Assembly (NCBI RefSeq): GCF_014695395.1
Contig: NZ_JACJOF010000016.1
Coordinates: forward strand, 248,001-312,000
Direction: 5' to 3'
Length of the DNA: 64,000 nt
Source of the DNA: Nodosilinea sp. FACHB-131
GTDB lineage: Bacteria > Cyanobacteriota > Cyanobacteriia > Phormidesmidales > Phormidesmidaceae
Shown here: positions 43,941 to 53,473 of the stretch, piece by piece
How the letters are laid out: every line of letters begins with the position of its first letter
Position numbering within the stretch: position 1 is the stretch's first letter
Notes under the pieces: generated by a model
Told to the model about the DNA's origin: nothing
What the model saw: the letters and a program-made list of their open reading frames with translations, nothing else
Databases searched by the model: none
Translations under genes and position numbers: made by a program

Positions 43941-45295
43941 TCGGTCAGCGATCGCGCCACCGCCCTGTGCTTCTCCAGCACCACTGGCAGATCTAGCGAC
44001 AGCAATCCCTCGGGGTTTAGCACCTCTCTGCCGTGGATAAAGCTGTAGTCGACGCGATCGATGGTGCAGAAAATTAGCGCGGCAACGGGGTCGTAGGCGG
44101 TGCCCGACAGCCCCAGGCGATCGAGATCCACAGTAATGAAATCGGCCGCCATGCCGGGGGCGAGGTGGCCAATGTCGGTGCGACCCAGCACTTTAGCCCC
44201 ACCGCGAGTAGCAATTTCTAACGCTTCACGGGCGGTCAGAGCCCCGGCATCTTCTTCGCGCACGCGGGCCATGAGAAAGGCTTGACGCGCTTCGGCCAGC
44301 AGGTGGCTACCGTCGTTGGAGGCTGACCCATCGACCCCCAAGCCCACGGGCACATTGTGGTCGAGCAGCTGGCGCAGGGGGGCCATACCGCTGGCCAGTC
44401 GCATGTTGCTACAGGGGCAGTGGGCCACCCCGGTACCGGTCTGGCCAAAGCTGTGGATGGCCTTGTCGTCGAGCTTGACGCAGTGGGCGTGCCACACATC
44501 TTCCCCCAGCCAGCCCACTGAGGCGGCGTAGTCGCCGGGGGTGAGACCAAAGGTGTCGAGGCTGTAGGTGACGTCGGAGCTGTTTTCAGCCAGGTGGGTG
44601 TGCAGCCGCACACCGGGGTACGACCGGGCCAGGGCGGCCGACTCGCGCATCAGCTCCGTCGAGACGCTGAAGGGCGAGCAGGGAGCCAGGGTAATACGCA
44701 CCAGGGCGTAGGGGGCGTTGTCGTGGTACTGCTCAATCAGCCGCTGGGAGTCTTTAAGAATGTCGGCTTCGGCCTCCACGATCGCGTCGGGGGGCAGGCC
44801 GCCCTTGCTTTCGCCCACGCTCATGCTGCCCCGGCTGGCGTGGAACCGCAGCCCGGTCTGGCGCACTGCTTCGATTTCGTCATCCAGGGTGCAGTTGTTG
44901 GGGAAGAGGTAGAGGTGGTCGCTAGCAGTGGTGCAGCCCGAGTAGATCAGCTCGGCAGCGGCCACCTGGGCGCTGAGTGCGATCGCCTCAGGGGTGAGCT
45001 GCTGCCACAGCGGGTAGAGGGCGCTGAGCCAGTCAAACAGTGACGAGTTTTGCGCTCCCGGCACCACCCGGGTGAGGGTCTGAAAAAAGTGGTGGTGAGT
45101 GTTGACCAGGCCGGGCAGCACCAGGTGGCGATCGCCCAGATCCAGCACCCGATCGGCTGTCTGGGGAAGTTCTTCATTAGTACCCACCTGCTCAATCACG
45201 TGGTCGCGAATGAACAGCGCCCCCGAGTGAATCTCCTGCCGCTGGTCATCCATAGTGACCAGGGTGTGAATGTTCTTGACTAGAAGAGTTGGCAC
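43937..45295 (-). CDS. amidohydrolase, probable 8-oxoguanine deaminase
   Basis: The protein has 452 aa from GTG 45295. Metal-binding HxH is in LPGLVNTHHHFFQTLTR, further ligands are His in VRLHTHLAENSSDV and DVWHAHCVKLDDKAI, and Asp in VGLGVDGSASNDGSHLL. The pattern VAHCPCSNMRLASGMAPL matches the 8-oxoguanine/guanine deaminase-type group of the amidohydrolase superfamily, and NTHHHFFQTLTR is characteristic. It would deaminate oxidised guanine to urate in salvage. Isocytosine or other aminopyrimidine deaminase activity is possible. It is on its own, convergent with the PCS-like gene. Confidence 0.88.
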   Translation of the reverse strand: MPTLLVKNIHTLVTMDDQRQEIHSGALFIRDHVIEQVGTNEELPQTADRVLDLGDRHLVLPGLVNTHHHFFQTLTRVVPGAQNSSLFDWLSALYPLWQQLTPEAIALSAQVAAAELIYSGCTTASDHLYLFPNNCTLDDEIEAVRQTGLRFHASRGSMSVGESKGGLPPDAIVEAEADILKDSQRLIEQYHDNAPYALVRITLAPCSPFSVSTELMRESAALARSYPGVRLHTHLAENSSDVTYSLDTFGLTPGDYAASVGWLGEDVWHAHCVKLDDKAIHSFGQTGTGVAHCPCSNMRLASGMAPLRQLLDHNVPVGLGVDGSASNDGSHLLAEARQAFLMARVREEDAGALTAREALEIATRGGAKVLGRTDIGHLAPGMAADFITVDLDRLGLSGTAYDPVAALIFCTIDRVDYSFIHGREVLNPEGLLSLDLPVVLEKHRAVARSLTD

Positions 45296-45416
45296 GGTGA
45301 GCAGCCTTGCAGCGCAGTATTAGCAGCGGACTATAGCAGGTCGTTCGCTAAAGCTAATGTTTTCCCTTATGCAAAAACAGATTTTGAACGGTTGTAGCAG
45401 GATCAACGACCCCAGC

Positions 45417-46805
45417 CTAAGACAGCCCGATAAATTTCTGAAATAGCTTTACCTTGTCGCCGTAGGGGGGGTAGCGCCAGTCCATTTCCATCCAGAAGGG
45501 CTTTTTGAGCACGCTCTTGAGGTGTGAGAAAGTATTGAAACTGTGCTGACCGTGGTAGCTGCCGACGCCGCTGCTGCCGACGCCGCCAAAGGGTAAATCC
45601 CAGATGGCGATCTGCAAAATCACGTCGTTGATGCACATCGAGCCCGCCGTGGTGCGGTCGAGCACCTGTTCCTGCACCTGGCGATCGCGCGTAAATAGAT
45701 ACAGTGCCAGGGGCTTAGGCTGCTGGTTGACAGCGGCGATCGCATCCCCCAAATCCTTGTAGGTGAGAATTGGCAGAATGGGGCCAAAGATCTCCTCCTG
45801 CATAATCGAATCATCCCAGCTGATGCCGTCGATTAGAGTGGGGGCGATGTAGCGATCACTGCGCTCGTGCTGCCCCCCAGCGAGAATATTGCCCTGGTTC
45901 AGTAGGCCCACCAGGCGATCGAACTGACGATCGTTGACCACCCGCGAAAGGTCGGGGCTGGTGGCGGGGTCATCCCCGTAGCAGGCCTGAATGCGCTGCT
46001 GGAGCGCGGCTACCAGCCCGTCCTTAACCCGCTCATCGACGAGCAGATAGTCGGGGGCCACGCAGGTTTGCCCCGCATTGAGAAATTTGCCCCAGACGAT
46101 GCGCCGGGCCGCAACCTCCAGGTTGACATCGGCATCGATAATGCAGGGGCTTTTGCCGCCTAGCTCCAGGGTGACTGGCGTGAGATGCTGGGCCGCAGCC
46201 TGCATCACAATCTTGCCGATTCGCTCGCTGCCGGTAAAAAAGATGTGGTCAAATTTTTCGGCCAGTAGTGCCTGGGCAGTGTCGATGCCGCCTTCTACCA
46301 GAGCCACGTAGGCAGGGTCAAAGGTGTCTGCTATCAGCCGAGCCAGCACCTTAGATGTGGCTGGGGCCAACTCTGAGGGTTTGAGCATGGCGCAGTTGCC
46401 GGCGGCGATCGCTCCCATCAGCGGCGACACGATCAGCTGAAACGGGTAGTTCCAGGGAGCGATAATCAGTGCTACCCCCAGGGGCTCGGGTTGAACCCAG
46501 GCAGCGCCGGGCAGCTGGCTCAGGGGCAGCGAGGCCTTGCGGGGCTTGACCCAGCGGGGCAGATGCTTGATCACATGATCCAACTCGCTGATGGTGCCAA
46601 CCTCAAAGTAGCCCTCAAACTCAGGGCGGCCTAGGTCTTGCCTAGCCGCATCAATAATGTCTGCCTGATAGGTAACGATCGCCGCTCGCAGCGCTTTGAG
46701 CTGGGCGAGGCGAAAGTCGAGGCCGCGAGTAGCCCCGGTGGCCCAGTAGGCCCGCTGGCGTTGTAGTAGGTCGGCAACAGGAGTGGTGGCGGCAACGGTA
46801 GTCAT
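45417..46805 (-). CDS. aldehyde dehydrogenase family protein
   Basis: The protein has 462 aa, the short class-3-like form. Catalytic Glu is in VTLELGGKSPCIIDADVN (about 213) and Cys in FLNAGQTCVAPDYLLVD (about 246). NAD-site residues are in IIAPWNYPFQLIVSPLMGAI, and FFTGSERIGKIVMQAA is the cofactor loop. The C-terminus PPYGDKVKLFQKFIGL resembles fatty aldehyde dehydrogenases. In cyanobacteria this enzyme (Synechocystis homologue slr0091) oxidises long-chain or apocarotenoid aldehydes. It is a single gene, with no signal peptide. Confidence 0.93.
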   Translation of the reverse strand: MTTVAATTPVADLLQRQRAYWATGATRGLDFRLAQLKALRAAIVTYQADIIDAARQDLGRPEFEGYFEVGTISELDHVIKHLPRWVKPRKASLPLSQLPGAAWVQPEPLGVALIIAPWNYPFQLIVSPLMGAIAAGNCAMLKPSELAPATSKVLARLIADTFDPAYVALVEGGIDTAQALLAEKFDHIFFTGSERIGKIVMQAAAQHLTPVTLELGGKSPCIIDADVNLEVAARRIVWGKFLNAGQTCVAPDYLLVDERVKDGLVAALQQRIQACYGDDPATSPDLSRVVNDRQFDRLVGLLNQGNILAGGQHERSDRYIAPTLIDGISWDDSIMQEEIFGPILPILTYKDLGDAIAAVNQQPKPLALYLFTRDRQVQEQVLDRTTAGSMCINDVILQIAIWDLPFGGVGSSGVGSYHGQHSFNTFSHLKSVLKKPFWMEMDWRYPPYGDKVKLFQKFIGLS

Positions 46806-46895
46806 GGTTAACCTCTGGCAGGGGGGCTGGTTTCGGAGCTAACTCATCTGCTCTATCCTACTAGAGAGCCAACCTAAGGATTTGAACGTTCCATC

Positions 46896-47432
46896 ATGCC
46901 GAGATCAGTTTTTCGCCTTGTCTTTGGGGTTGCTCTGGTTATGATGACTCTGCTGGGCAATGCGTACCCCAGCGCTGCTGTTTCTTTGGATGATGGCCCG
47001 ATGGGAGTACTACCGTTTATGGGTGGTTTGGCAGGTAAGCGCCCCACAAACTTAGGCGTCAAAGACGGTAAGCTGTCCCCCTGTCCCGACACCCCCAACT
47101 GTGTGGTCAGCGAGAGCGATGCCAATCCAGAACATGCGATCGCGCCCTTGGCCTACAGTGGCGACCCGGCCCAAGCCATGGCTCTGCTAGAGGCTGTGGT
47201 CAACGCCATGTCTCGCACGACAATTATTGAGAAAACCGATCGCTACCTCTACGCCGAGTTCACCAGCAAGCTGATGGGCTTTGTGGACGATGTGGAGTTT
47301 TACCTCGACCCGTCTACGCCCGTCATTCAGGTGCGATCGGCGTCGCGCCTCGGCAAGTCTGATTTGGGGGTAAACCGCCAGCGTATAGAGACCATTCGCC
47401 AAGCCCTAACCTCAGCGTCGGTTGTTGAGTAG
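46896..47432 (+). CDS. DUF1499 family exported protein
   Basis: The protein has 178 aa. A signal peptide FRLVFGVALVMMTLLGNAYP with cleavage near SAA is followed by the DUF1499 domain: LSPCPDTPNCVVSESDANPE with the conserved paired Cys, ALLEAVVNAMSRTTIIEKTD, YLYAEFTSKLMGFVDDVEFY, and IQVRSASRLGKSDLGVNRQR. The family is found in cyanobacteria, plants and proteobacteria, and its function is not established. It likely acts in the periplasm or thylakoid lumen. A strong terminator follows. Confidence 0.92.
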   Translation: MPRSVFRLVFGVALVMMTLLGNAYPSAAVSLDDGPMGVLPFMGGLAGKRPTNLGVKDGKLSPCPDTPNCVVSESDANPEHAIAPLAYSGDPAQAMALLEAVVNAMSRTTIIEKTDRYLYAEFTSKLMGFVDDVEFYLDPSTPVIQVRSASRLGKSDLGVNRQRIETIRQALTSASVVE

Positions 47433-47452
47433 ACCATCGCTCTAACCGCCTG

Positions 47453-47494
47453 CCAAAACGATTTCCCTGACCTAGGCCAGGGAAATCGTTTTGG
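47453..47494. terminator. bidirectional terminator
   Basis: CCAAAACGATTTCCCTG (47453-47469) and CAGGGAAATCGTTTTGG (47478-47494) pair perfectly over 17 bp with an 8-base loop. It separates the convergent DUF1499 and gmk genes. Confidence 0.88.
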
Positions 47495-47532
47495 TATATC
47501 TTCCGGACTGAAGAGCTAAAGGAAGATCGAAT

Positions 47533-48165
47533 TTAGTCTTTAAAGATGGCGTTCTCAAGCTGCTGAAGGGCCACTTCTAGGTCGTCGTTGACGATTTGCT
47601 CGTCAAATTCTGAGGCGGCATCAATCTCAACCAGTGCCCGCTGAAGCCGCCGCTGGATGGCATCGTCGGCATCTTTCCCCCGCAGGCGAATGCGACTTTC
47701 TAGCTCTTCTAATGAGGGGGGCAGCACAAACAGCTGTAGCGCATGGGGAAAGGTTTTGCGCACCTGGCGAGCGCCCTCTAGCTCAATTTCTAAAATCACC
47801 CACTGGCCGGCTTCGATCTCTTTGATCACCGGGGTCTTAGGAGTGCCATAGAGGTTGCCCGCAAACTCGGCCCACTCCAGCAGTTCTCCCTGCTCTACCA
47901 TGGTGCGAAATTCGTCGCGGCTGACGAAGTAGTAGTCTTGGCCATTGATCTCGCCGGGGCGGGGCGATCGCGTGGTGGCCGACACCGACAGCTTCAGCGC
48001 CGGATAGCGGTGGCGCAGCGCCCGCAGCAGCGTCCCTTTGCCTACCCCGCTAGGCCCCGTAAACACGATCAGCCGACCCCGACGCGGGGCAAGTTCGGTC
48101 TCGGTGGCTCGGCTGAGGGTCTCTGGGCTGAGGGTCTCTAGGGGTGCTGGAGTGCTGACGGTCAT
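47533..48165 (-). CDS. gmk: guanylate kinase
   Basis: The protein has 210 aa with an N-terminal extension of about 29 residues. It phosphorylates GMP to GDP. The P-loop is [16 protein letters not shown] (35-50). GMP-binding residues are in [20 protein letters not shown], then [18 protein letters not shown] and [20 protein letters not shown]. The lid [17 protein letters not shown] follows, and [11 protein letters not shown] is near the end. The length and motifs are complete. It lies 74 bp downstream of pcyA on the same strand and may be cotranscribed. Confidence 0.97.
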   Translation of the reverse strand: MTVSTPAPLETLSPETLSRATETELAPRRGRLIVFTGPSGVGKGTLLRALRHRYPALKLSVSATTRSPRPGEINGQDYYFVSRDEFRTMVEQGELLEWAEFAGNLYGTPKTPVIKEIEAGQWVILEIELEGARQVRKTFPHALQLFVLPPSLEELESRIRLRGKDADDAIQRRLQRALVEIDAASEFDEQIVNDDLEVALQQLENAIFKD

Positions 48166-48239
48166 GGCGGCGGTGTATAGCTAAGATTTTCTATTCTAGT
48201 CAACCTAGAGCCTGGGGAAAGGCCAAATTCCAGATGACT

Positions 48240-48971
48240 TTAGACCGTCGGTAGATCAAACAGCACGGTGGTCATGTAGCGTTCGGCCCAGGCGTCGCCA
48301 AAGGCTTTTTCGAGCACTCGCCGGGTTTTGTCGTTCTTTTGCTGCTGCTCACAGTAGTGGCGCTGACCGGCCACAATGCTCTCGATCTGGGCTGGGGTTG
48401 CTGGTGTGGCGATCGCCTGTTGGCAGTGCAGAGCTAGATAGGTGGCAATCAGATCGATAAAAGCTGTTTCCTCCTCGGAGCCGGCCGGGCGAATAAATCG
48501 ACAGTAGGGCGAAAAAATGGTGCCCCAACCCGGCAGGTCGCGCTCCTCGCTAAAGCTTTGAGCCGGCAGCGCCTCTAAAACAGCGGTATAGCCCGCCGGC
48601 AGGACATTGCCCACGGGCGACAGATCGACAATCGCAGCGCTAATTTGCCCGCGCCCGCCCACCAGGTCACAGCCAAACATGGGCAGGGCATACTCAGGTC
48701 GGGGAAACATCACGCAGTGCAAAATGTCTAAGTTGTTGCCCACGCGGGCCAGCTCCAGGTGCAGCTTGCGAAACTGGGGGGTCTGATAGCACTGGTTTTC
48801 AATGGTGAGCCGTTCGCCCTCTAGGCGGCCCTCAATGTAGCCGAGATCCTCCGGCAGGTGGTAGGGCGATAGGTCGAGATACTGCCGCCAGGTGGCTTCA
48901 ATGCGATCGGCTAGGCCCCGAATCATCGGGTGCTGCTGGTCGCGCAGGGAGATTGGAGTTGGGGCTACCAT
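48240..48971 (-). CDS. pcyA: phycocyanobilin:ferredoxin oxidoreductase
   Basis: The protein has 243 aa. It reduces biliverdin IXalpha by four electrons from ferredoxin to phycocyanobilin, the chromophore of phycobilisomes and phytochromes. Catalytic residues are visible at positions offset by three from the characterised Synechocystis enzyme: E73 (Glu76), H85 (His88) in [17 protein letters not shown], and D102 (Asp105) in [35 protein letters not shown] and the C-terminal [20 protein letters not shown] follow. The gene is the best single proof of a cyanobacterial host. It is divergent from the permease at 49098. Confidence 0.98.
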   Translation of the reverse strand: MVAPTPISLRDQQHPMIRGLADRIEATWRQYLDLSPYHLPEDLGYIEGRLEGERLTIENQCYQTPQFRKLHLELARVGNNLDILHCVMFPRPEYALPMFGCDLVGGRGQISAAIVDLSPVGNVLPAGYTAVLEALPAQSFSEERDLPGWGTIFSPYCRFIRPAGSEEETAFIDLIATYLALHCQQAIATPATPAQIESIVAGQRHYCEQQQKNDKTRRVLEKAFGDAWAERYMTTVLFDLPTV

Positions 48972-49097
48972 GACACCCGAAGAAACAGCAATAAGTATTT
49001 AGCATACCAGTCGCAGTCAGGATACTAGAGCTCTCCGTTACTATAGCCAGCTACAATTTGGCCACGGGCGTCGTTAACTGCATAAGGTGCCATTACC

Positions 49098-50210
49098 GTG
49101 AAGCTCATCGACTGGATCAACCTGGCTGCTCTGGGCATTGTCCTCGTCATTGTTTGGCAGTTTCGCCAGATCGTTTTACTGATCTTTGCAGCAGTGGTAA
49201 TTACCATTGCGCTCAACAGCCTGGTGCGATTTTTCTCACGGGTATACGGCTGGCCGCGCGATCGCGCCGTGTTGGTCACTGGGGCGCTGGTGCTGTTGGG
49301 CGGCGTGGTTTTTTTGGGCTTAGTGCTGCCCCTGTTTATCAACCAGTTTCAAGAACTGCTACTGCTGACGCCCAGAGGGTTTGAGCAACTGGGGGGATGG
49401 TTTGATGCCTTCCAGGAGAACCCGCCTGAATGGTTTCCTGAGCAAGATTTGCGGGTGCTTCCGGCCCTGCCCGACCTGCTGCGTCAGGTGGCTTCCATCG
49501 GCTCAACGGTGTTTGGCAACTTTCTGACGTTTTTCTCCAGCTCTGTGGCGATTGTGCTCCAGCTGCTGCTGCTAGCCGTGCTGACGCTGATGATGCTGGC
49601 TAACCCCCCTGCCTACCGCAGACTGCTACTGCGCCTGTTTCCGTCGAGCTACCGTCGCCGGGCCGACGAAATTTTGACGAAGTGCGAGCATTCGCTCATG
49701 TTCTGGCTGGGTGGGGTGGCGCTGAGCTCAATTTTTGTAGCCACAATCAGCTTCACCGGTCTGGTGCTGCTGGGGGTGCCCTACGCCTTTGCCCACGCGG
49801 TGCTGGCTGGAGTGTTTAACTTTATTCCTAATCTAGGGCCGACCCTAAGCGCGGTGTTTCCGGTGTTTGTGGCGCTTCTCCAGTCGCCGGGTAAAGCGCT
49901 AGCCGTTGTTGTGCTCTACGTGCTGATTCAAAACGTTGAGAGCTACTGGTTTTCGCCAATGGTGATGCAGAAGCAGGTGTCACTACTGCCCGCTGCTACC
50001 CTGGTGTCTCAAATCTTTTTTGCTACTTTCCTAGGCCCCGTGGGGCTGGTGTTAGCTCTGCCCCTGGCGGTGGTCTGCAAGACCTGGATTGAAGAAGCCT
50101 GGATTATCGACGTGCTCGATCGCCCCAGAGGCAGTGCGGCTGAGCCCCTATCTAGGTCGGCCGAAGGCCTAGAACCGATTGCGGAACCTTTGGCCTCTGA
50201 GGATGTCTAG
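49098..50210 (+). CDS. AI-2E family (PerM-like) permease
   Basis: The protein is 370 aa from GTG 49098. Hydrophobic helices start at once (LAALGIVLVIVWQFRQIVLL). A hydrophilic loop (about 85-130) is followed by helices near AIVLQLLLLAVLTLMMLANP. The family motif is VLLGVPYAFAHAVLAGVFNF followed by IPNLGPTLSAVFPVFVALL, then VENVESYWFSPMVMQKQV-like text (here QNVESYWFSPMVMQKQVSLL) and ATFLGPVGLVLALPLAVV. Members export diverse small molecules or ions; an AI-2 role is proven for few. Substrate is unknown. Confidence 0.93.
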   Translation: MKLIDWINLAALGIVLVIVWQFRQIVLLIFAAVVITIALNSLVRFFSRVYGWPRDRAVLVTGALVLLGGVVFLGLVLPLFINQFQELLLLTPRGFEQLGGWFDAFQENPPEWFPEQDLRVLPALPDLLRQVASIGSTVFGNFLTFFSSSVAIVLQLLLLAVLTLMMLANPPAYRRLLLRLFPSSYRRRADEILTKCEHSLMFWLGGVALSSIFVATISFTGLVLLGVPYAFAHAVLAGVFNFIPNLGPTLSAVFPVFVALLQSPGKALAVVVLYVLIQNVESYWFSPMVMQKQVSLLPAATLVSQIFFATFLGPVGLVLALPLAVVCKTWIEEAWIIDVLDRPRGSAAEPLSRSAEGLEPIAEPLASEDV

Positions 50211-50358
50211 GTCAACTAACTTGATTCAACTTGAGCTTGAGTTCAACTAGGTGTTTCCATAAACATCCTCCCGCCCCAAATTTCTCATAGGCCGAACCGC
50301 CCTAAGTGTTGGGGAGGCTACAGTTGCTAGCGGAAGTATAATTTAAGACATCAGGGTC

Positions 50359-50406
50359 GATCCCCTCAGGCTGGCAACGGTAGAGACTTGTCAGCCTGAG
50401 GGGATC
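50359..50406. promoter_or_regulatory. 19-bp inverted repeat in the glycosyltransferase leader
   Basis: GATCCCCTCAGGCTGGCAA (50359-50377) pairs with TTGTCAGCCTGAGGGGATC (50388-50406) with one mismatch, with 10 bases between. No T run follows. A smaller hairpin TAGACAAG/CTTGTCTA lies downstream near 50469-50489. It could be a terminator of the permease or a leader structure before the gene at 50539. Confidence 0.65.
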
Positions 50407-50538
50407 TTCATAGACTAGCTAGGAACTGCTGCGGAGAGACCTACGTCTCGCCATTGACGGGTGTACGTAGACAAGCAGGCCTTGTCTATGGCTATACCTG
50501 CTTCCTTAAAATCTATATAAATCCATATTGACAGCCCT

Positions 50539-51444
50539 ATGCTGAGCGTTATTATCCCGGCCTACAACGCTGCAACCACGATTGCAGACCAGCTAGATGC
50601 CCTATCCCAACAGGTATTTGCTGGACCTTGGGAGATTGTAGTTGGCGACAATGGCTCGACCGACGGCACCCTAGATGTAGTGCAGCGCTACCAGCAAACC
50701 ATGCCCCACCTCAAGGTAGTTGATGCCTCGGCTCGCCGGGGGGCTGCCCACGCTCGCAACATGGCCTGCGCCCAGGCCCAGGGCGACGCGCTGTTGTTCT
50801 GTGACGCTGACGATGCAGTCGCCCCCGGCTGGCTGGCGGCGATGGCAGCAGCTTTAGAACAGCACGACCTGGTCTGCGGTCGGCGCGAGATGGCGCAGCT
50901 CAACAATCGCAACGAATTTTCTGCTGCGCTGACCAGCATTGAGGGCACCGGAAAGCTCTACCATCCGTTTCGGCCCTTTGGCTCAGCCAGCAACCTGGCG
51001 GTTAAGCGGGTGCACCACGAGGCAGTGAGTGGGTTTGACGGGCAGTTTTTGGCCTTGCAAGATATCGACTATTGCTGGCGCATCCAAGCGCTGGGGGTGA
51101 CGCTGCACGAAGTCAAAGATGCGGTGGTGAATTTTCGCTTTCGGGGCGATGTCAGGTCCAACTTTCGGCGGTTGAAAAAATTTGGCTACTACTCTGCCCG
51201 GCTATACCGCAAGCACTGGGCCTATGGCTTTCCAAAAGGGATGCTGTTCAAGTGTTTTCTGTCGCTGCCGCTGGTGCCGGTGAAGTTTGTGGTGCGGGTG
51301 CGCGATCGCCCCACACTCTTTCTTTGGTTTCTCAACCTGGGCTGGAGCTTAGGCTACTGGCACAGCTGGCTTGACATGGCGAAGGAGGCGGTGGTGGCCC
51401 AGCTCGGTCGTGGTAAGGCCGATCCGGAGCTGTCTGCGGGCTAG
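50539..51444 (+). CDS. family 2 glycosyltransferase
   Basis: The protein has 301 aa. The GT-A fold starts MLSVIIPAYNAATTIADQLD, then VVGDNGSTDGTLDVVQRYQQ, ARRGAAHARNMACAQAQGDA and the DxD-type metal motif FCDADDAVAPGWL. ASNLAVKRVHHEAVSGFDGQ and DIDYCWRIQALG with the catalytic acid region follow. The C-terminal part has a hydrophobic stretch LFLWFLNLGWSLGYWHSWL, so it may be membrane associated. It transfers a sugar from a nucleotide donor; the acceptor is unknown. A terminator shared with pgk follows. Confidence 0.93.
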   Translation: MLSVIIPAYNAATTIADQLDALSQQVFAGPWEIVVGDNGSTDGTLDVVQRYQQTMPHLKVVDASARRGAAHARNMACAQAQGDALLFCDADDAVAPGWLAAMAAALEQHDLVCGRREMAQLNNRNEFSAALTSIEGTGKLYHPFRPFGSASNLAVKRVHHEAVSGFDGQFLALQDIDYCWRIQALGVTLHEVKDAVVNFRFRGDVRSNFRRLKKFGYYSARLYRKHWAYGFPKGMLFKCFLSLPLVPVKFVVRVRDRPTLFLWFLNLGWSLGYWHSWLDMAKEAVVAQLGRGKADPELSAG

Positions 51445-51458
51445 GACTGTTATTCAGC

Positions 51459-51500
51459 AAAAAGGGATTGGGGTTCAATAACATCCCAATCCCTTTTTGT
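51459..51500. terminator. bidirectional terminator
   Basis: AAAAAGGGATTGGG and CCCAATCCCTTTTT pair perfectly over 14 bp and give T runs on both strands. The convergent glycosyltransferase and pgk genes share it. Confidence 0.9.
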
Positions 51501-51526
51501 TTAAACCTCAGCTAGCAAATCTGGGC

Positions 51527-52732
51527 CTAGGCGTCGTCTAGGGCAGCGATGCCGGGCAGCTCTTTGCCTTCGAGCAGCTCTAGGCTAGCGCCGCCGCCGG
51601 TGGAGATGTGGCTCATTTTCTCAGCCATGCCCACTTTCTCGACCGCAGCCACTGAGTCGCCGCCGCCAATGATGGTGGTAACGCCCTGGCCGGTGAGTTC
51701 GGCTAGGGTATGGGCGATCGCCTCGGTACCCGCCGCAAACTTGTCGAACTCAAACACGCCCATGGGGCCGTTCCAGATCACTGACTTGCATTGCTTCAGC
51801 GCGTCTTGGAACACCTTGATCGAGTCGGGGCCAATGTCGAGACCCATCCAGCCGTCGGGGATGGCGTCAACGCTGGTGGTTTGAGCATTGGCGTCGGGGG
51901 CGAAGTTGTCGGCCAGCACCACGTCGGTGGGCAGCAGCAGGTCAACGCCCTTTTCCTTGGCCTTGGCTTCTAGAGCTTTGGCTAGTTCCAGCTTGTCTTC
52001 TTCGACCAGCGACTTGCCCACGTTGAGGCCTCGCGCCTTATAAAAGGTGAAAATCATGCCGCCGCCGATCAGCAGCTTGTCGACCTTGTCGAGCAGGGTC
52101 TCAATCACGCCAATTTTGCTGGAGACCTTGGAACCGCCGATGATCGCCGCCAAAGGCTTTTGGGGATTCTCGATCGCCGCTTGCAGATACTGAAGCTCTT
52201 TCTCAATCAGGTAGCCGGCCACGGAGGGGCTGAGGTATTTGGTCACGCCCTCAGTGGAAGCGTGGGCCCGGTGGGCGGTGCCGAAAGCATCGTTCACATA
52301 GAGGTCGGCGTTGGCGGCGAGCTGCTTAGCAAACTCAGGGTCGTTGGCCTCTTCGCCTGCGTAGAAGCGCACGTTTTCGAGCAGAGCCACCTGGCCGTTT
52401 TCCATCGCGCCCACGGCGGCGGCAACTTCGTCACCGATGCAGTCATCGCACTTGATCACCTCTTGACCCAGCAGCTCGCTCAGGCGCTTGGCTACGGGGG
52501 TGAGGCGCATGCTCTCAACCACCTGGGCCTTAGGGCGACCAAAGTGGCTGGTGAGAATCACCTTGGCCCCCTTGCCAGTGAGGTCTTGGATAGTGGGCAG
52601 GGCAGCCCGAATGCGGGTGTCGTCAGTAATCGCACCCTGGTCATCGAGGGGCACGTTGAAATCGGCCCGCACCAGTACCCGCTTGCCCGAAAGGTCGGCT
52701 GCCGTCAGGCTTGCCACCGATTTTTTAACCAC
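51527..52732 (-). CDS. pgk: phosphoglycerate kinase
   Basis: The protein is 401 aa from GTG 52732, with a perfect AGGAGGT (complement of 52739-52745) six to seven bases before it, which fixes the start. It transfers phosphate between 1,3-bisphosphoglycerate and ADP in glycolysis and the Calvin cycle. Motifs: [105 protein letters not shown] and [17 protein letters not shown] followed by [14 protein letters not shown]. Complete and typical. Confidence 0.98.
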   Translation of the reverse strand: MVKKSVASLTAADLSGKRVLVRADFNVPLDDQGAITDDTRIRAALPTIQDLTGKGAKVILTSHFGRPKAQVVESMRLTPVAKRLSELLGQEVIKCDDCIGDEVAAAVGAMENGQVALLENVRFYAGEEANDPEFAKQLAANADLYVNDAFGTAHRAHASTEGVTKYLSPSVAGYLIEKELQYLQAAIENPQKPLAAIIGGSKVSSKIGVIETLLDKVDKLLIGGGMIFTFYKARGLNVGKSLVEEDKLELAKALEAKAKEKGVDLLLPTDVVLADNFAPDANAQTTSVDAIPDGWMGLDIGPDSIKVFQDALKQCKSVIWNGPMGVFEFDKFAAGTEAIAHTLAELTGQGVTTIIGGGDSVAAVEKVGMAEKMSHISTGGGASLELLEGKELPGIAALDDA

Positions 52733-52918
52733 GCTATTACCTCCTAAAACGGTTTAAGACTCTGTATTTATTACGTTATGCAGCGCACGGGTGGCGGCGG
52801 CCCCAACCTTGACTAAGGTAGATTTGAGGGAGCGGTGCAGCCCAGGTGCTGTGTCTGTCGTAATGTTTACCTATTGCCGCCCTCATTTTACCGGAGTGTG
52901 AGTTCCCTTCGATACGCC

Positions 52919-53323
52919 ATGTTCAAGACGGTTTTATTTCCCATCGACATGAGTTCTGAGGCGCAGCAGGCGGCTCCCAAAGTTGCAGAACTGGTTAAAA
53001 CCCACCAGAGTCGCCTAGTTTTGCTGTCGGTCGTCGAACCGAAGGTGGATGCGAGTCAGCCTTCGGCCCAGTCATCCCCCGAGGCGGTGGCTAAGCTGCT
53101 AGGGCAGGCTAAGGCTCTATTTGCCGCTCAATCGATTGATACCGAAGTGCTGGAGCGGGAAGGTCAACCGGCCTTTGTGATCTGCGATGTGGCTGATGAG
53201 CTCAACGCCGACCTGATCGTGATGGGCTGTCGCGGTGTAGGCCTGATCGAAGACGTGCAGGACGAAAGCGTGACCACGCGGGTGATTAATTTATCGCCCT
53301 GCCCGGTGCTGATTATTCCCTAG
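52919..53323 (+). CDS. universal stress protein (UspA family)
   Basis: ATG 52919 (MFKTVLFPIDMSSEAQQA) gives 134 aa; the extension upstream is non-coding. The Usp fold is shown by the N-terminal strand and Asp (LFPID) and the ATP-binding loop VMGCRGVGLIEDVQDESVTT (G-x2-G-x9-ST type, although the last residues read SVTTRV). NLSPCPVLIIP ends it. It has no membrane segments and is a cytosolic stress protein. It is divergent from pgk. Its ligand and role are not determined. Confidence 0.93.
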   Translation: MFKTVLFPIDMSSEAQQAAPKVAELVKTHQSRLVLLSVVEPKVDASQPSAQSSPEAVAKLLGQAKALFAAQSIDTEVLEREGQPAFVICDVADELNADLIVMGCRGVGLIEDVQDESVTTRVINLSPCPVLIIP

Positions 53324-53412
53324 GGGAAGAGGTGGATGGGTAGGCGGGTGAATGGGTGGATGGGTAGGCCAAGCGCCACAATCCCGATAGCACATAGGGG
53401 CATTGCCAGCGT

Positions 53413-53433
53413 GTAGGGTGGGCACTGCCCACC
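53413..53433. repeat. interspersed palindrome, family A
   Basis: GTAGGGTGGGCACTGCCCACC between the UspA and Coq4-family genes. G-rich GGGTGGATGGGTAGG units precede it at about 53330-53370. Confidence 0.75.
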
Positions 53434-53473
53434 AAAATCTCCTTTTACCTTGGCCCACCTATCCCCGTAGACC

